38,732 nt of DNA from Symbiodinium natans (Eukaryota > Sar > Dinophyceae > Suessiales > Symbiodiniaceae), in contig CAJNDS010002213.1 in assembly GCA_905221605.1 (NCBI GenBank), forward strand, positions 1,342,389-1,381,120. Direction: 5' to 3'. The position numbers and the translations under genes were made by a program. The notes under the pieces are model-generated. The model did no database searches. It saw only the letters and a list, made by a program, of their open reading frames with translations, and was not told the DNA's origin. How positions within the stretch are numbered: the stretch's first letter is position 1; each line of letters starts with the position of its first letter. Shown here piece by piece: positions 18,898 to 27,825 of the stretch.

Positions 18898-19690
18898 GAC
18901 ATGGAGCTTGCGAGTAGTGCGCTCCTCAGATCGAACGCATGCGCGCGTTGTCAGTCTTCTGGCTGAGGTACGGGGGTTTAGGGTTTAGGGTTTAGGGTTT
19001 AGGGTTTAGGGTTTAGGGTTAATTTACTGGATGTTTGCAGTACTTACACGGGGGCTGTATCTTAACCGGTACTCCCAAAGCCCTCAACCCTCAACCTTAC
19101 AATCTGTGCACGTAGGATGCTTTAGGGTGCCATTTCGGGGTTGAAGAGGTCTTTCAGGGATCCCAACCCGAAAGACATCAGCAGCTTACTACTGAGCTAC
19201 CTGTGTAAAGAGAAGAAGGTTGGCTGTTTTCCGCTGTGGCGCTCGGGGGGTGACTATTGGTTTCTGTTGTTGCGACCATTTGCCATAATAGTTCTTTCGA
19301 CATGTACATTTGGACGATTCTGCTTTCTAACCATATCTGTACGCTGATGATGACTAAACCCTCAACCCGAAACCCTAAACCCTATAAGCAGAAGTCGGGG
19401 GAGCCGAACAATTTCGGTGCTTCGAGCTGTGAAAGAAGTGCCACCCTGGAATCCAGGTGCATCCAGCAACACTGGAGAGGAGCCCTTGTGTTTTGGGGAT
19501 ACTACGGGTTTGGGGTTTAGGGTTTAGGGTTCAGGGTTCAGGGTTTAAGCGTTTACCGACACCTTCCAGCGATTTTTTGTTGGATCCCAGTTCAGATGGA
19601 GTGTTGCCTTATAGGCTCAAACGCAAAATCCACAGTCTTTGGGCGGGGCTCCTTTGCAGCACCTGGGAACTTTTCCAGCTAGCGGCATGA
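18898..19690 (+). CDS. Unidentified gene, last four exons, phases all agree
   Basis: Exon 18898-18967: GGCCAG|G acceptor, TWSLRVVRSSDRTHARVVSL then LAE, donor |GTACGG. Exon 19147-19218: RSFRDPNPKDISSLLLSYLC then KEKK, donor |GTTGGC. Exon 19395-19456: SGEPNNFGASSCERSATLES, donor AG|GTGCAT. Exon 19570-19690: TTCCAG|C acceptor, DFLLDPSSDGVLPYRLKRKI then HSLWAGLLCSTWELFQLAA and TGA. The joins are phase 0, 0 and 2, each with a matching partner, which is unlikely by chance. The intron at 18968-19146 carries a TTTAGGG array; the other two have telomere-like words. The basic/hydrophobic C-terminus is the only feature of note. Family unknown. Confidence 0.7.
18975..19022. repeat. TTTAGGG array in the first recognised intron of the 18898-19690 gene
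   Basis: Six to seven units starting seven bases after the donor GAG|GTACGG, opposite in orientation to the array at 18774. Confidence 0.95.
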
Positions 19691-19734
19691 TCTCAGACAC
19701 TCAGGCCTTTGTCCACGAGGAACCTCTAAACCCT

Positions 19735-19920
19735 GAGCCCTAAAGCCCTAAAGCCCTAAAGCCTAAAGCCCTAAAGCCCTAAAGCCCTGAAGCCCTGAAG
19801 CCCTGAAGCCCTGAAGCCCTGAAGCCCTGAAGCCCTGAAGCCCTGAAGCCCTGAAGCCCTGAAGCCCAAACCCTAAACCCTAAACCCTAAGTCCCAAACC
19901 CTAAACCCTAAACCCTAAAC
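19735..19920. repeat. CCCTAAAG to CCCTGAAG 8-mer array flanked by CCCTAAA
   Basis: A CCCTAAA motif gains a G to give CCCTAAAG (six or so units), then one base changes to give about ten identical CCCTGAAG units (19785-19866), then the array returns to CCCTAAA. This is a visible stepwise origin of a new satellite from telomere repeat. Confidence 0.95.
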
Positions 19921-19922
19921 AG

Positions 19923-20490
19923 GACTTGGAAGAAAAGTTCCGGCAGCTGCTGCATCCCGACGACGAGGCAAGCTTCTCAAGAATCCCTGAACCCCTGAAA
20001 TCTGAAAGCCAGGGTTTAGGGTTTAGGGTTTAGGGACTAAGCTGGCTGGTTCTTGTAGGGAATGAGGGAATGAGTACCCAACATATTCCCTTAAAGGGTA
20101 TATATAGGGCCCTAATCCCCTCATTCGTTGCTAAGAACCAGGGGGTAAGAACTGTAAAAGCCCCCAAAAAAGCACTAAAAGCCACAGGAACCATAAGCCC
20201 AAGATACACTGTCAGCCCTTACCCTCCTCTCCTTTTTTGGGTGGCGGGTGGGGTTCAGGCCCAAACTTGAATCCCCAAACCCTACATCCCCAAACCCCAA
20301 GCCCTAAGCCCTAAACCCCCAAGCCCTAAACCCTCAACCCTAAACCCTACAGGGCTTTTTCGGGGTAGTCTAGTGTTGGGACTCCAAAGCCTCCGCTCTC
20401 TGCGTGCCTCAGCTTCCGCGCCCGGCCGAGCGAACCGACGCCGGCCCCGCGGAGGAGCTCCCCGAAGTGGCGCCGCGGCTGCATTTCCAG
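19923..20490 (+). CDS. Two exons around a family A element
   Basis: Exon 19923-19967 follows AAACAG| and reads DLEEKFRQLLHPDDE up to GAG|GCAAGC, a GC-type donor. Without it the frame runs on through SFSRIPEPL. Exon 20413-20490 follows CCTCAG| and reads LPRPAERTDAGPAEELPEVA then PRLHFQ up to |GGTTTT or G|GTTTTT. Both are phase 0, so they can join. The 445-bp intron holds TTTAGGG repeats and a complete family A element. The reverse ORF over 20282-20533 is a shadow of the GC-rich exon. Confidence 0.45.
20042..20145. mobile_element. Family A element, copy 6 (complete)
   Basis: Left end CTGGCTGGTTCTTGTAGGGA, right end TCATTCGTTGCTAAGAACCAGG, with an interior of ATATTCCCTTAAAGGGTATA and TATAGGGCCCTAATCCCC. 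The interior AAAGGGTATA/TACCC is itself nearly palindromic. It lies within an intron. Confidence 0.8.
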
Positions 20491-21104
20491 GGTTTTTAGG
20501 GCTTTTTGAGAGTTGTTTCAGGGTTCTTGTCATTGTTAGGGTTCTTTAAGAGGTCTTCAGGTTTTTTTAGGGCTTTTAGAGAATAGAGAATTTTCCCAGG
20601 CTTCTTGTTAGGGTTCTTTAAGAGGTCTTCAGGTTTTTTCGGCGTTTTGCATTTTAGGGTCTAGGGCCGGAGGCTTAGCGTTTTTGGGGTGTAGGGTTTA
20701 AAGTTCAGCGTCTTAAGGGTTTCGGGCTTACGGTTCAAGAGGGGCGTTGAGGATTTGGTTTTCTTGCGTTGTGAGGTTTTTGCTTCGAGTTGTGGTTGCA
20801 GCCCGGTTCCGACGGTGTGGCCTGACGCTGTTAAATTACAGTTGTTTTGGGTGGTTTTGTTGTAGCATTGTTTTGTTCATGGTGCTTTGGCTGTTTGGTT
20901 AGGTTTAAGATGTATCTCGGCTTGGAGCCTCAGCCGCAAGCCCGAAGTCAAGGACTCAGGCAAAGCAGGGCGTTGGAATGTCGCGTTTTTGTTGGGCGGC
21001 GTCGCCGCCTTGGGGCCTCAGGATCTTTCAGGGCTTCATCATCCCGAAACTCTGAAACTCTGAAGCCCTGAAGCCGCAAAGAGCTTTCGGGCTGGCGGTT
21101 TCAG
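20491..21104. other. Repetitive non-coding stretch
   Basis: GTTAGGGTTCTTTAAGAGGT followed by CTTCAGGTTTTT is present twice (20536-20570 and 20609-20640), a ~73-bp period duplication. 20915-21075 contains an open but codon-poor frame that I do not accept as coding. Confidence 0.5.
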
Positions 21105-21166
21105 CGTGCAAGGAAGGGACCGTGCTGTCTAAGCTCATGAAGGCAGAGGGCCGGGCGTCTCCAGGA
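21105..21166 (+). CDS. 62-bp exon, unidentified
   Basis: GGTTTCAG| acceptor and |GTAAGG donor enclose CKEGTVLSKLMKAEGRASPG, phase 1 to 0. Good splice signals and codons on both ends. Confidence 0.5.
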
Positions 21167-21372
21167 GTAAGGAAGAAGCTCCGGCGGGCCCCTAGTCGAG
21201 ATCCTAAGCCCTATACACCCCGAATCCCAGAAGCTCTGCCCATGCTCTTGACCCTTCAACCTACACACGCTGAGCCCTAAATCCTAAGCCCGAAATGCAC
21301 CGAGCCCTAAACCCTAAACTGAAGGGGATGCCTTCCTAAAGTCTCCTAAAGCCCTCAATGCCCTGAGCTCCC

Positions 21373-21432
21373 ATGACCAAGGCGAAGAAACAGCTCGCCG
21401 ATGCCCGGCCGCCCAGACAGCTCCTGGATGGG
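21373..21432 (+). CDS. Possible first exon
   Basis: ATG at 21373 opens MTKAKKQLADARPPRQLLDG. The acceptor-like ACCAAG|G at 21382 could instead make it internal. No clear GT donor; a G-A or G-C donor would be needed. Confidence 0.3.
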
Positions 21433-21627
21433 ACTAACATTTCCCACCCCCCCCCGGCCTTTTAAAGGGTTTAGGGTTTAGGGTTTAGGGTTTAGCAGTT
21501 TCGGCATAGAGCCCCTGACAAACAAGCACCCCAAAAGTAAGCCTAAAGCAACACACCTCTGGTCGGAATCCTGAATCCGAGACAGGGACTCGGATTTCGA
21601 CGAGGGTATTTGCGTAAGATCTAGGAT

Positions 21628-21780
21628 GCACGAACTGGATGAAGGTGAGGGCAAACTTTCCCGGGGGAGCGTGCAGAAGTTTTTTTCAGACTGCATCTGG
21701 AGTCTTTTTCCGCCATTGTCTAAGCCTGCAGCATCCGACCCCCTGCAAAACCTGGAACCGCAGGCACGACCACAGGGCCT
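21628..21780 (+). CDS. Exon candidate
   Basis: Open frame after TCTAG|G: HELDEGEGKLSRGSVQKFFS then DCIWSLFPPLSKPAASDPLQ. It may be one exon, or two split by GAAG|GTGAGG at 21642 and GTGCAG| at 21676. The opposite strand is open over the same interval. Frame and strand are provisional. Confidence 0.35.
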
Positions 21781-22039
21781 TCGGAATTTGGGCTTAGATC
21801 TTCGGACCGAGGCTGCAGGATTTTGCGTTTCCACCTTCAGGGCTAGGCTATGGAGAACACTAGTGCGCAGATCCTCATTGGAGTGCGGAGGAGTGGCCCT
21901 AAAGGTTGCTTGGGGCTCAACCTCAAAGCCCTTCAAACCCTAAACCCTTGACACCCTAAACCCTCTAAACTCGAAACCCTTTCTGCCCCAAACAGCCTAT
22001 TGAAGGGTTCTCTAAACGGGTCTAGGGTTTAGGCCGCAG

Positions 22040-22152
22040 GGGCCTGGCATCCTGAGCATGCTAAGCTCAAACTGCCTCAACGCAACGCTCCGCCGGAGGT
22101 CACGGCCGAGATGTTTGCCGAGAAGGCCAAGAGCGAAGATGGCGCTCTCTGG
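22040..22152 (+). CDS. 113-bp exon, unidentified
   Basis: CCGCAG|G acceptor, reading AWHPEHAKLKLPQRNAPPEV then TAEMFAEKAKSEDGALW, possible donor TGG|GTGGAA. The frame stays open to 22190. Charged, soluble-looking composition. Confidence 0.5.
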
Positions 22153-22194
22153 GTGGAAGCCGCTGCCTCAAACCAACCCTCAGTGCTATAAGCC

Positions 22195-22330
22195 CTTGGG
22201 GTATAGTTCTCTATGTGAGGGTCCCTTTTTAGGGGGTCCTTAGTCTAAGGGTGCCGTACTAGACAGGGGACCCCAAAAGGTAGCCTGATTTAGGGAAGTA
22301 CCCACACTTTCTGGTACTTTAGAGCACATA
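22195..22330. mobile_element. Family C inverted-repeat element, copy 1
   Basis: GAGGGTCCCTTTTTAGGGGG and TAAGGGTGCC on the left face AGGGGACCCCAAAAGG on the right. The same words in the same order are found at 28745-28905. Short, non-coding, fold-back structure. Confidence 0.4.
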
Positions 22331-22701
22331 TGATAGTAGACCATGGCATATTTAGCCCCCAACGTGGACCCAGGGTGTGCACCAGCATTTTCGCACCCCG
22401 GTAGGCATTAGGGTTTAGGGAGTTTTCGTCCACGGAGGGCGGGCGCATATCGCCCTAGCTAGAGATTGGGTTGTCTGGGGTTTAGGGGTTCGGGTCCGGA
22501 CGGTCCGGACATGCGCATACAATGCTCCCCTAAACCCTGAACCAAGTGGCCCTTATAGCTCGACCATGCTGAATTGTGTCAGCACGGCCCCCCAACTCTT
22601 GGCATCCCTGAACCCAAAACCCTAAACCCTGAACCCCGGTTTTAAAGCCCCTCAAGCTGCAACCTTGAGTCCCCAGTCTCCCTTCCCACCCACGAAAGCA
22701 G

Positions 22702-22744
22702 AGCTGAGATTGATAAAGTGGCCTACGACCTTACCGAGCTCTTA
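22702..22744 (+). CDS. Small exon candidate
   Basis: AAGCAG|A acceptor, reading AEIDKVAYDLTELL up to TTAG|GCCAGG, a GC-type donor. A 17-bp G-run follows at 22753. Confidence 0.35.
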
Positions 22745-23449
22745 GGCCAGGGCGGGGGGGGGGGGGGGGCAAGATTTTGAGGGGTTGGGGACCCTTATAC
22801 CCTAAACCCTAAACCCTCAACCTACATCGTGAACCCTGGGGTGCGGGTTTCCTTAGTCGGAGGGGCCTTGGTTGGGTGCCTTGTTCCCGGGCCTTCTGGT
22901 CTCGAGGGGCTTAAGAATGGCTTAAGAGGTTCCGGTGGGTTTGTTTGTGGGTTTGGGCGGTGTGGGGTTTAGGGGCTTAGGCACGGTTTAGGGGTTTCGG
23001 GTTTCGGGCCTGGGCGCTTGATTGAATCTGTGACTTATGGCGCTATCTTCTTCGCCAAGGGTTTAGGGATTCGGGCTTGGGGTCTTGTCATTCATGGATA
23101 AAATGGCGTAGCATGTTATGCTTCAATAGAGGCTTATGACCGATCATAGCTGCCAGGTACATTCTGTGCCCGAAACCCTAGACCCTGAACCTTCAAGATA
23201 CCCAAGCCTGAAGACCCTTGCCTAAAGCCAGAGCAAGCCCCATGTAAGCTCTGAGGTTCATCAGGAGGTTTCGGCCATGAACCCTATTAACCCCATGAAC
23301 CCCATGAAACCCTATGAAACAGTATGAGCCCTATGAACCCTACTAACCCCATGAACCCTATGAAACCCTATGAACCCTATGAACCCTACTAACCCTATGA
23401 ACCCTGTTAACCCTATGAACCCTAAACCCAAACATCCTGAGGCCCTAAG
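22745..23449. other. Non-coding, telomere-like, with a CCCTATGAA satellite
   Basis: A possible micro-exon (LMTDHSCQ, 23132-23156, |GTACAT) is the only coding hint. 23276-23425 is a local array of CCCTATGAA/CCCCATGAA/CCCTACTAA 9-mers, a telomere-like word with an insertion that has expanded. Confidence 0.6.
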
Positions 23450-23622
23450 CCCTCCGCCATGAGGCAAGCATCCAGGTGGAGATCCCATCCTGCGAAAGTT
23501 TGCCTTCAAAGATGCCAGCAAGGCCTTTCTTCGTATTTAGAATAGTTGTATTATCGATTTTGTACGCAGTACATGATATCAAGCATCTTCCGCTTTCGAT
23601 CCCTTGTGGGCTAAAATTTTAG
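23450..23622 (+). CDS. Possible terminal exon with a hydrophobic segment
   Basis: After CCCTAAG| the frame reads HEASIQVEIPSCESLPSKMP, then PFFVFRIVVLSILYAV, a stretch that could span a membrane, and ends at TAG 23622. The AT-rich second half differs from other exons, and a donor (A|GTTTGC) at 23498 could end the exon before the hydrophobic part. Confidence 0.35.
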
Positions 23623-23693
23623 GCACCGCGGAGGGGGCTTCCTGGCCTGCCAGGATTGAAGTTTAAGGTCTAGCTGGACTCTCTTTGGGTTTT

Positions 23694-23852
23694 TTTTAGG
23701 GTTTAGGGTTTAGGGTTTAGGGTTTAGGGTTTAGGGTTTAGGGTTTAGGGCCTCGGGTACTTGAGGGTTGACGTGAGGGTTTGGGGCTTAGGGTTAAACC
23801 CTAAACCCTAAACCCTAAACCCTAAACCCTAAACCCTAAACCCTAAACCCTG
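23694..23852. repeat. Inverted pair of telomere-type arrays
   Basis: About seven TTTAGGG units (23697-23750), a 45-bp spacer, then about eight CCCTAAA units (23796-23852). The arrays are perfect complements and could form a long hairpin. Confidence 0.95.
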
Positions 23853-24672
23853 TTTCGTAGTTCACCTGAGTCTTGTTTTTGCTGCTCCGGCACCACGAAG
23901 CCAGGCGTTTCACAAGGCCAAGCACTCCATGCCACTTTGGCTTCGCTTTCACCCTAAAGCCCTAAAACCCTAAAACCCTAAACCCCTAAACCCTAAACCC
24001 TAAACAAAGAGGTTGTAGGGAGGTTTAGGGCCTAGGGGCTAGTAGGGTTTAGTTTTTTTTTTTGTTTTTCCGGTTTGGGGTTTCGGGTTTTGGGGCTTGG
24101 GTTGCTGCATGTAGGGTTTTAGAGCTTCTAGGGTCTTCATCCTTACAAGGGCCCAAGGCTCCAAGCACCCTAAGGGTCTGAGGTTTTGGGTTCGGGCTCA
24201 TCGGGTTCAAGAGCCTGAACCCTAAAACCCTAAAACCCTAAAACTCTAAAACCCTAAAACCCTAAAACCCTAAAACCCTAAAACCCTAAAACCCTAAACC
24301 CTAAACCCAAAGAGTTTTCGAGGTTTAGGGATGATGGTTTAGGCCTTTAGGGCTCATTCAGCTTTCAGAGCAAACACCACACAGAGCCCTGACCCCTATA
24401 GGACAAAACCAACAGCCCTCTACCAATGGACCCTATAGTTCAGGGTTAAGGGTTTTTAAGTTTTAGGGTATAGGGTAGACCTTTTACCTCCCCCCCCCCC
24501 CCGCCGTGAGCCACTAATCCTGGACCCCGAAAGAAACCCAGCTCGTTACCTTCTGGTCCCTATTCCTTCTTCTACAATGACCCCCAAAACCCTGTTCTTA
24601 TTATTCAGGCTTTTTCTTCTTATGTAGACCCTGAACGACCCCATAAAGCCTAGACCCCTGCTGAACCTCCAG
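23853..24672. other. Telomere-like and element DNA, no accepted exon
   Basis: Includes CCCTAAA units at 23955-24005, a uniform AAAACCCT 8-mer array at 24225-24297, poly-C at 24490-24502, and a family B-like element at 24545-24630 (CTGGTCCCTATTCCTTCTTC, TACAATGACCCCCAAAACCC, TGTTCTTATTATTCAGGC). Confidence 0.6.
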
Positions 24673-25684
24673 ACAGACTCACGAGCTGCACCAAGGAATG
24701 CCAAGAAGCAGATGCAGATCTACTGTCTCGGGCCTATGGTCCAGGACCGAAGTTGTTCAAGGTTTGAAGAGGGGAGGGTTTTTTCGGTGTTCCGAAACCC
24801 TTTCGACCCTAAATCCCAAAACCCTAAACCCTGAACCTGAAGAGGGTTTTAGGATCTTGTAAGCCCCCATTTTGTTTTCGAGGTGCGGGGGGGTGTCGGG
24901 ATTTTTGGGCCCTGGGTTCGGGTTTTGGGGAGTAGTTTGCCACTTGGTTTGGTGGAGGACTTGTTCGGGGATGGTCTCTGGGGACCCAAACCCCGAAACC
25001 CAAACTGCAGACCCTCAGACCTTGAATCATAAACCCTGAACCCCGAACCCCCAACTCCAGATCCGAACCACAGGCCCCTCAAAGCCTCCGTCCGCGCAGG
25101 AGCTGAAGGAGTACCGCATCTTCGAGCACACCAATGACCGAAAGCTGCCCCAATGTTCCCCGGAGGGCTCAGCCAGTTTAGGGTTTTTTAGGGCTCAAGG
25201 GTTTAAATGGTTTTCAGGTCATAGGGTGCAAGGGTTCGAGGGATCGAGGGTTCAAGGGTTTAAGGGTTCAGGGCCCCGGGAGTTGGGCCCAGGTTTGCAG
25301 CCAACATGCGATGGCTGCTGCATCGTTGATTGTTGAGTGCTCAAGGATTGAAAAGAACCACTTTGAGGCCCTGAGCTCGACACCCTGAACCTCATTGCCG
25401 GAGCCCAGCCCTCAAGCCCTACACCCCCGTTGCATGAACCATGTCCCAAACCCCAAACCCCAGACCCCAAACCCCAAACCCCAAACCCCAAACCCCAAAC
25501 CCCAAACCCCAAACCCCAAACCCCAAACCCCAAACCCCCACCCCCCCAAACCCCAAACCCCCACCCCCCACCCCCCCCCCCCCCCCCCCCCCCCGAAACC
25601 CACGCCTCACCTCTCTGGCAGGACCTCCAGGACATGTTCTACGAGTTTCGTAGCCTGGCAGTGGCCTTAGCCCCTGGTTCTTAG
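24673..25684 (+). CDS. Unidentified gene, last four exons; stop codon supplied by a transposon end
   Basis: Exon 24673-24761: CTCCAG| acceptor, LTSCTKECQEADADLLSRAY then GPGPKLFK, donor AAG|GTTTGA. Exon 25100-25143: GCGCAG|G acceptor, ELKEYRIFEHTNDR, donor AA|GCTGCC. Exon 25301-25367: TTGCAG|C acceptor, QHAMAAASLIVECSRIEKNH then FE, donor GAG|GCCCTG. Exon 25622-25684: GGCAG|G acceptor, DLQDMFYEFRSLAVALAPGS and TAG. Phases agree throughout if two introns use GC donors. The last codons (Gly-Ser-stop) lie inside the left inverted repeat of the family A element starting at 25674. The intron at 25368-25621 consists of CCCCAAA repeats and poly-C. Helical, charged protein of unknown family. Confidence 0.55.
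25447..25594. repeat. (CCCCAAA)n array running into poly-C
   Basis: About thirteen CCCCAAA/CCCCAGA units to 25540, then CCCCCACCCCCCC variants, then nearly pure C from 25561 to 25594. Open frames here (NPKPQTP on +, GVWGLGF on the other strand) are artefacts of the 7-bp period. Confidence 0.95.
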
Positions 25685-25768
25685 TAGGAAATGAGGAAAT
25701 GAGGGCCCTGGATATACCCTTAAAGGGTATAGGGTACCTCAGTCCCCCCATTCCCTACTAAGAGCCAG
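25674..25768. mobile_element. Family A element, copy 7 (complete)
   Basis: Left CTGGTTCTTAGTAGGAAATG and right CCATTCCCTACTAAGAGCCAG form near-perfect inverted repeats. The centre is ATATACCCTTAAAGGGTATAGGGTACC. CCAG is repeated three times beyond the right end. It begins within the reading frame of the preceding exon. Confidence 0.85.
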
Positions 25769-26049
25769 CCAGCCAGCCACTGCCGGAGTAGGGCGTAGGA
25801 CTTCTGGACTTTGCAAGCCCTCTTGCTGGTAGGGCTCTGGGTTCAGGATTCAGGGCCTACCGACGGCGAAGTTGGCAGCGTTTGTCATGTTCCACGGTTG
25901 CTGGGTCATAGAACCCTGGCTATGCATTCGTACAATCTAGTGGATGGTTGAGAAAAACAGGTGGTTTAGGACCTCAGGGTCTAAGCTTTCGGGTTTCGTC
26001 AGCACCCTTTGGACCCCTAAACCCGACAGCCTTAGGGTTTAGAGTTTAG
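25769..26049. other. No recognised feature
   Basis: Intergenic spacer between a stop codon and the next exon chain. Few telomere words, no repeat, no convincing exon. Confidence 0.4.
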
Positions 26050-27201
26050 GGCCCTGAACCAATAGACGATGGCATTGCACTGAACTTGAGAAACGCAGGG
26101 GTTCCGCAGTATACCCTAAACCCTAAACCCCAAACCCTAAACCCTAAACCCCAAACCCAAAACCCTAAACCCCAAACCCTAAACCCTAAACCCTAAACCC
26201 AAACCACAGCCCAAGAGCCCCAAAGCAACAACGCACGGGGCAGGCCTTGGTCTTCGCACTGGCATGCTGGATCTTGCCCCAGAGCTTCCTTGGGCAGGTG
26301 CGGCCGCTCGCCGAGGACGCTATGGTTTGGGGTTTAGGGTTTGGGGCTTGGGGTTTGGGGTTTGGGGTTTGGGGTTTCGACCCTTATTGCCCTTTTTGAG
26401 GGTTTAGTTCCCTTAGCCACAACACCCCTGGAACCCAAATCCTAAAATCAGATCGTTGAGTGGCCCTAAACCCTAAACCCTCAACCCCAAGCAACCCCAA
26501 GCCCTAAACCCTAAACCCCAAACCCTAAACCTGTTAGCAACCCTCAAACCCAAGCCCAAAACCCGAAACCTCAAACCCTAAACCCCAAACCCCAAGACAG
26601 TGCAGGATGCTGGGGCCACCGCTCGCTTCTTCGCGCCCGGCCTGGCCGGAGCCCTGGACCTTTTGGGGAGTTCGGGTTTTTAGGCTTTAGGGTTTGGGGT
26701 GTAAGGGTTGAGGCATTTTGGGGTTTAAGTGTTTAGGGTTCTAGGGTTTTAGGGGATATAGGGTTTAGGGGTTGAGAGTTTCGAACTGGGGGTTTAGGGG
26801 TTTAGGAGTTGAGGGTTAGGCGTTGAGGGGTTAAGGTTTAAAGGTTGAAGGTTGAAGGTTTAGGGGCTCATATTGACTGAGGGGTTTAGGGGTTTGAGGG
26901 GTTTGAGGGTTTAGGGTTGAAGACTGCCGCTTCGGGGCTCGGTGGTTGCACTTTCCAGTTCCCCCCCCCGCCCCGGGACCTGGGTTCCTGCAGCTCCCCC
27001 GCACCCTGAGCCGAAGCCCGACACAAGACCTGATTCCAGGCGCTGACCGTTGGTGCCTCCATCATGCTGCTCGCACCCGGGTGCCGTGCTGAAGAGGATT
27101 TTTGTTTGTCAACTCGGCACTTCTCTCGTGGCCTCGAGGGGGTCGAGCAGTTGAGGGGTTTAGGCCGCTCAGGGCGGCGTGGGGGGGAGCATTTTGGTGC
27201 G
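26050..27201 (+). CDS. Four-exon chain, perhaps a membrane protein
   Basis: Exon 26050-26100: TTTAG|G acceptor, GPEPIDDGIALNLRNAG, donor |GTTCCG. Exon 26283-26324: CCCCAG| acceptor, SFLGQVRPLAEDAM, donor |GTTTGG. Exon 26606-26669: GTGCAG|G acceptor, DAGATARFFAPGLAGALDLL, donor A|GTTCGG. Exon from 27040: TTCCAG|G. The first three join in phase 0. The fourth is open either as ALTVGASIMLLAPGCRAEED... to TAA 27201 (needs phase 0) or as SADRWCLHHAARTRVPC to TGA 27092 (matches the phase 1 donor). The hydrophobic stretches are suggestive only. Introns consist largely of CCCTAAA/CCCCAAA and TTTGGGG repeats. Confidence 0.45.
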
Positions 27202-27825
27202 TAAGGCTTGGGGTTGTGAGGCGAAGGATGTCTCAAGTGCCTTTGGAAGGCTTGGGAGCTTGGAGGGGCCAGCGCAGATGTGTGTGTGTGGTCCTTAAAC
27301 AATTTTAGGGTCCTCATATGAAGTGGGATTCATGATTCATAGTAACTGCTGGTACATATGGGGTGTCCGTTTTCGGGATGAGAGAACAAGCAACGAGGTA
27401 CTTCATGTAGCAAGTACAATTGTTTTTACTAGAACACCGTGTAAAAATGCTCAAAGTTCATTCCAATTTTGATTACCCCCCCCCCCCCCCCCGGCCCCTG
27501 TAGGCCTGAGGGCGTTCAGACATCAGTTCTTTTGCTGTGCCTGTGTCGTTTTGCTCTTTCAGGCGTAGCTAGTAGCATACCCCATCATGGCTTCTGTAAG
27601 GCCCTAGAGCCTACCCTGCAGCCCGAATCCCCCAAAACCTTTAAAACCCTAAAAACCTGAGAAACAAGAACAAGAGTAAATTGGAATACTCTAAACCCTG
27701 AACCCTAAACCCTAAACCCTAAACCCTAAACCCTAAACCCTTAACCCTAAACCCTTAACCCTAAACCCTAAACCCTAAACCCTAAACTCTAGTAAACTCC
27801 CTGACCTCGCGCAACCCAAGCCGAG
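27202..27825. other. Non-coding stretch with poly-C and a CCCTAAA array
   Basis: 27300-27475 is AT-richer, without an accepted exon. A C16 run is at 27477-27492. 27693-27788 holds about thirteen CCCTAAA/CCCTTAA units. Confidence 0.55.

Noticed and set aside
21478-21936. Reverse-strand 152-codon frame
   Set aside because: Low-complexity serine-rich composition beginning and ending in repeat-like sequence; the + frame over 21628-21780 is preferred, though weakly.
25252-25751. Several long glycine/tryptophan/valine or proline/lysine frames on both strands
   Set aside because: They arise from the 7-bp CCCCAAA period and the poly-C run, which lack stops. The real coding signal here is the two + exons at 25301-25367 and 25622-25684.
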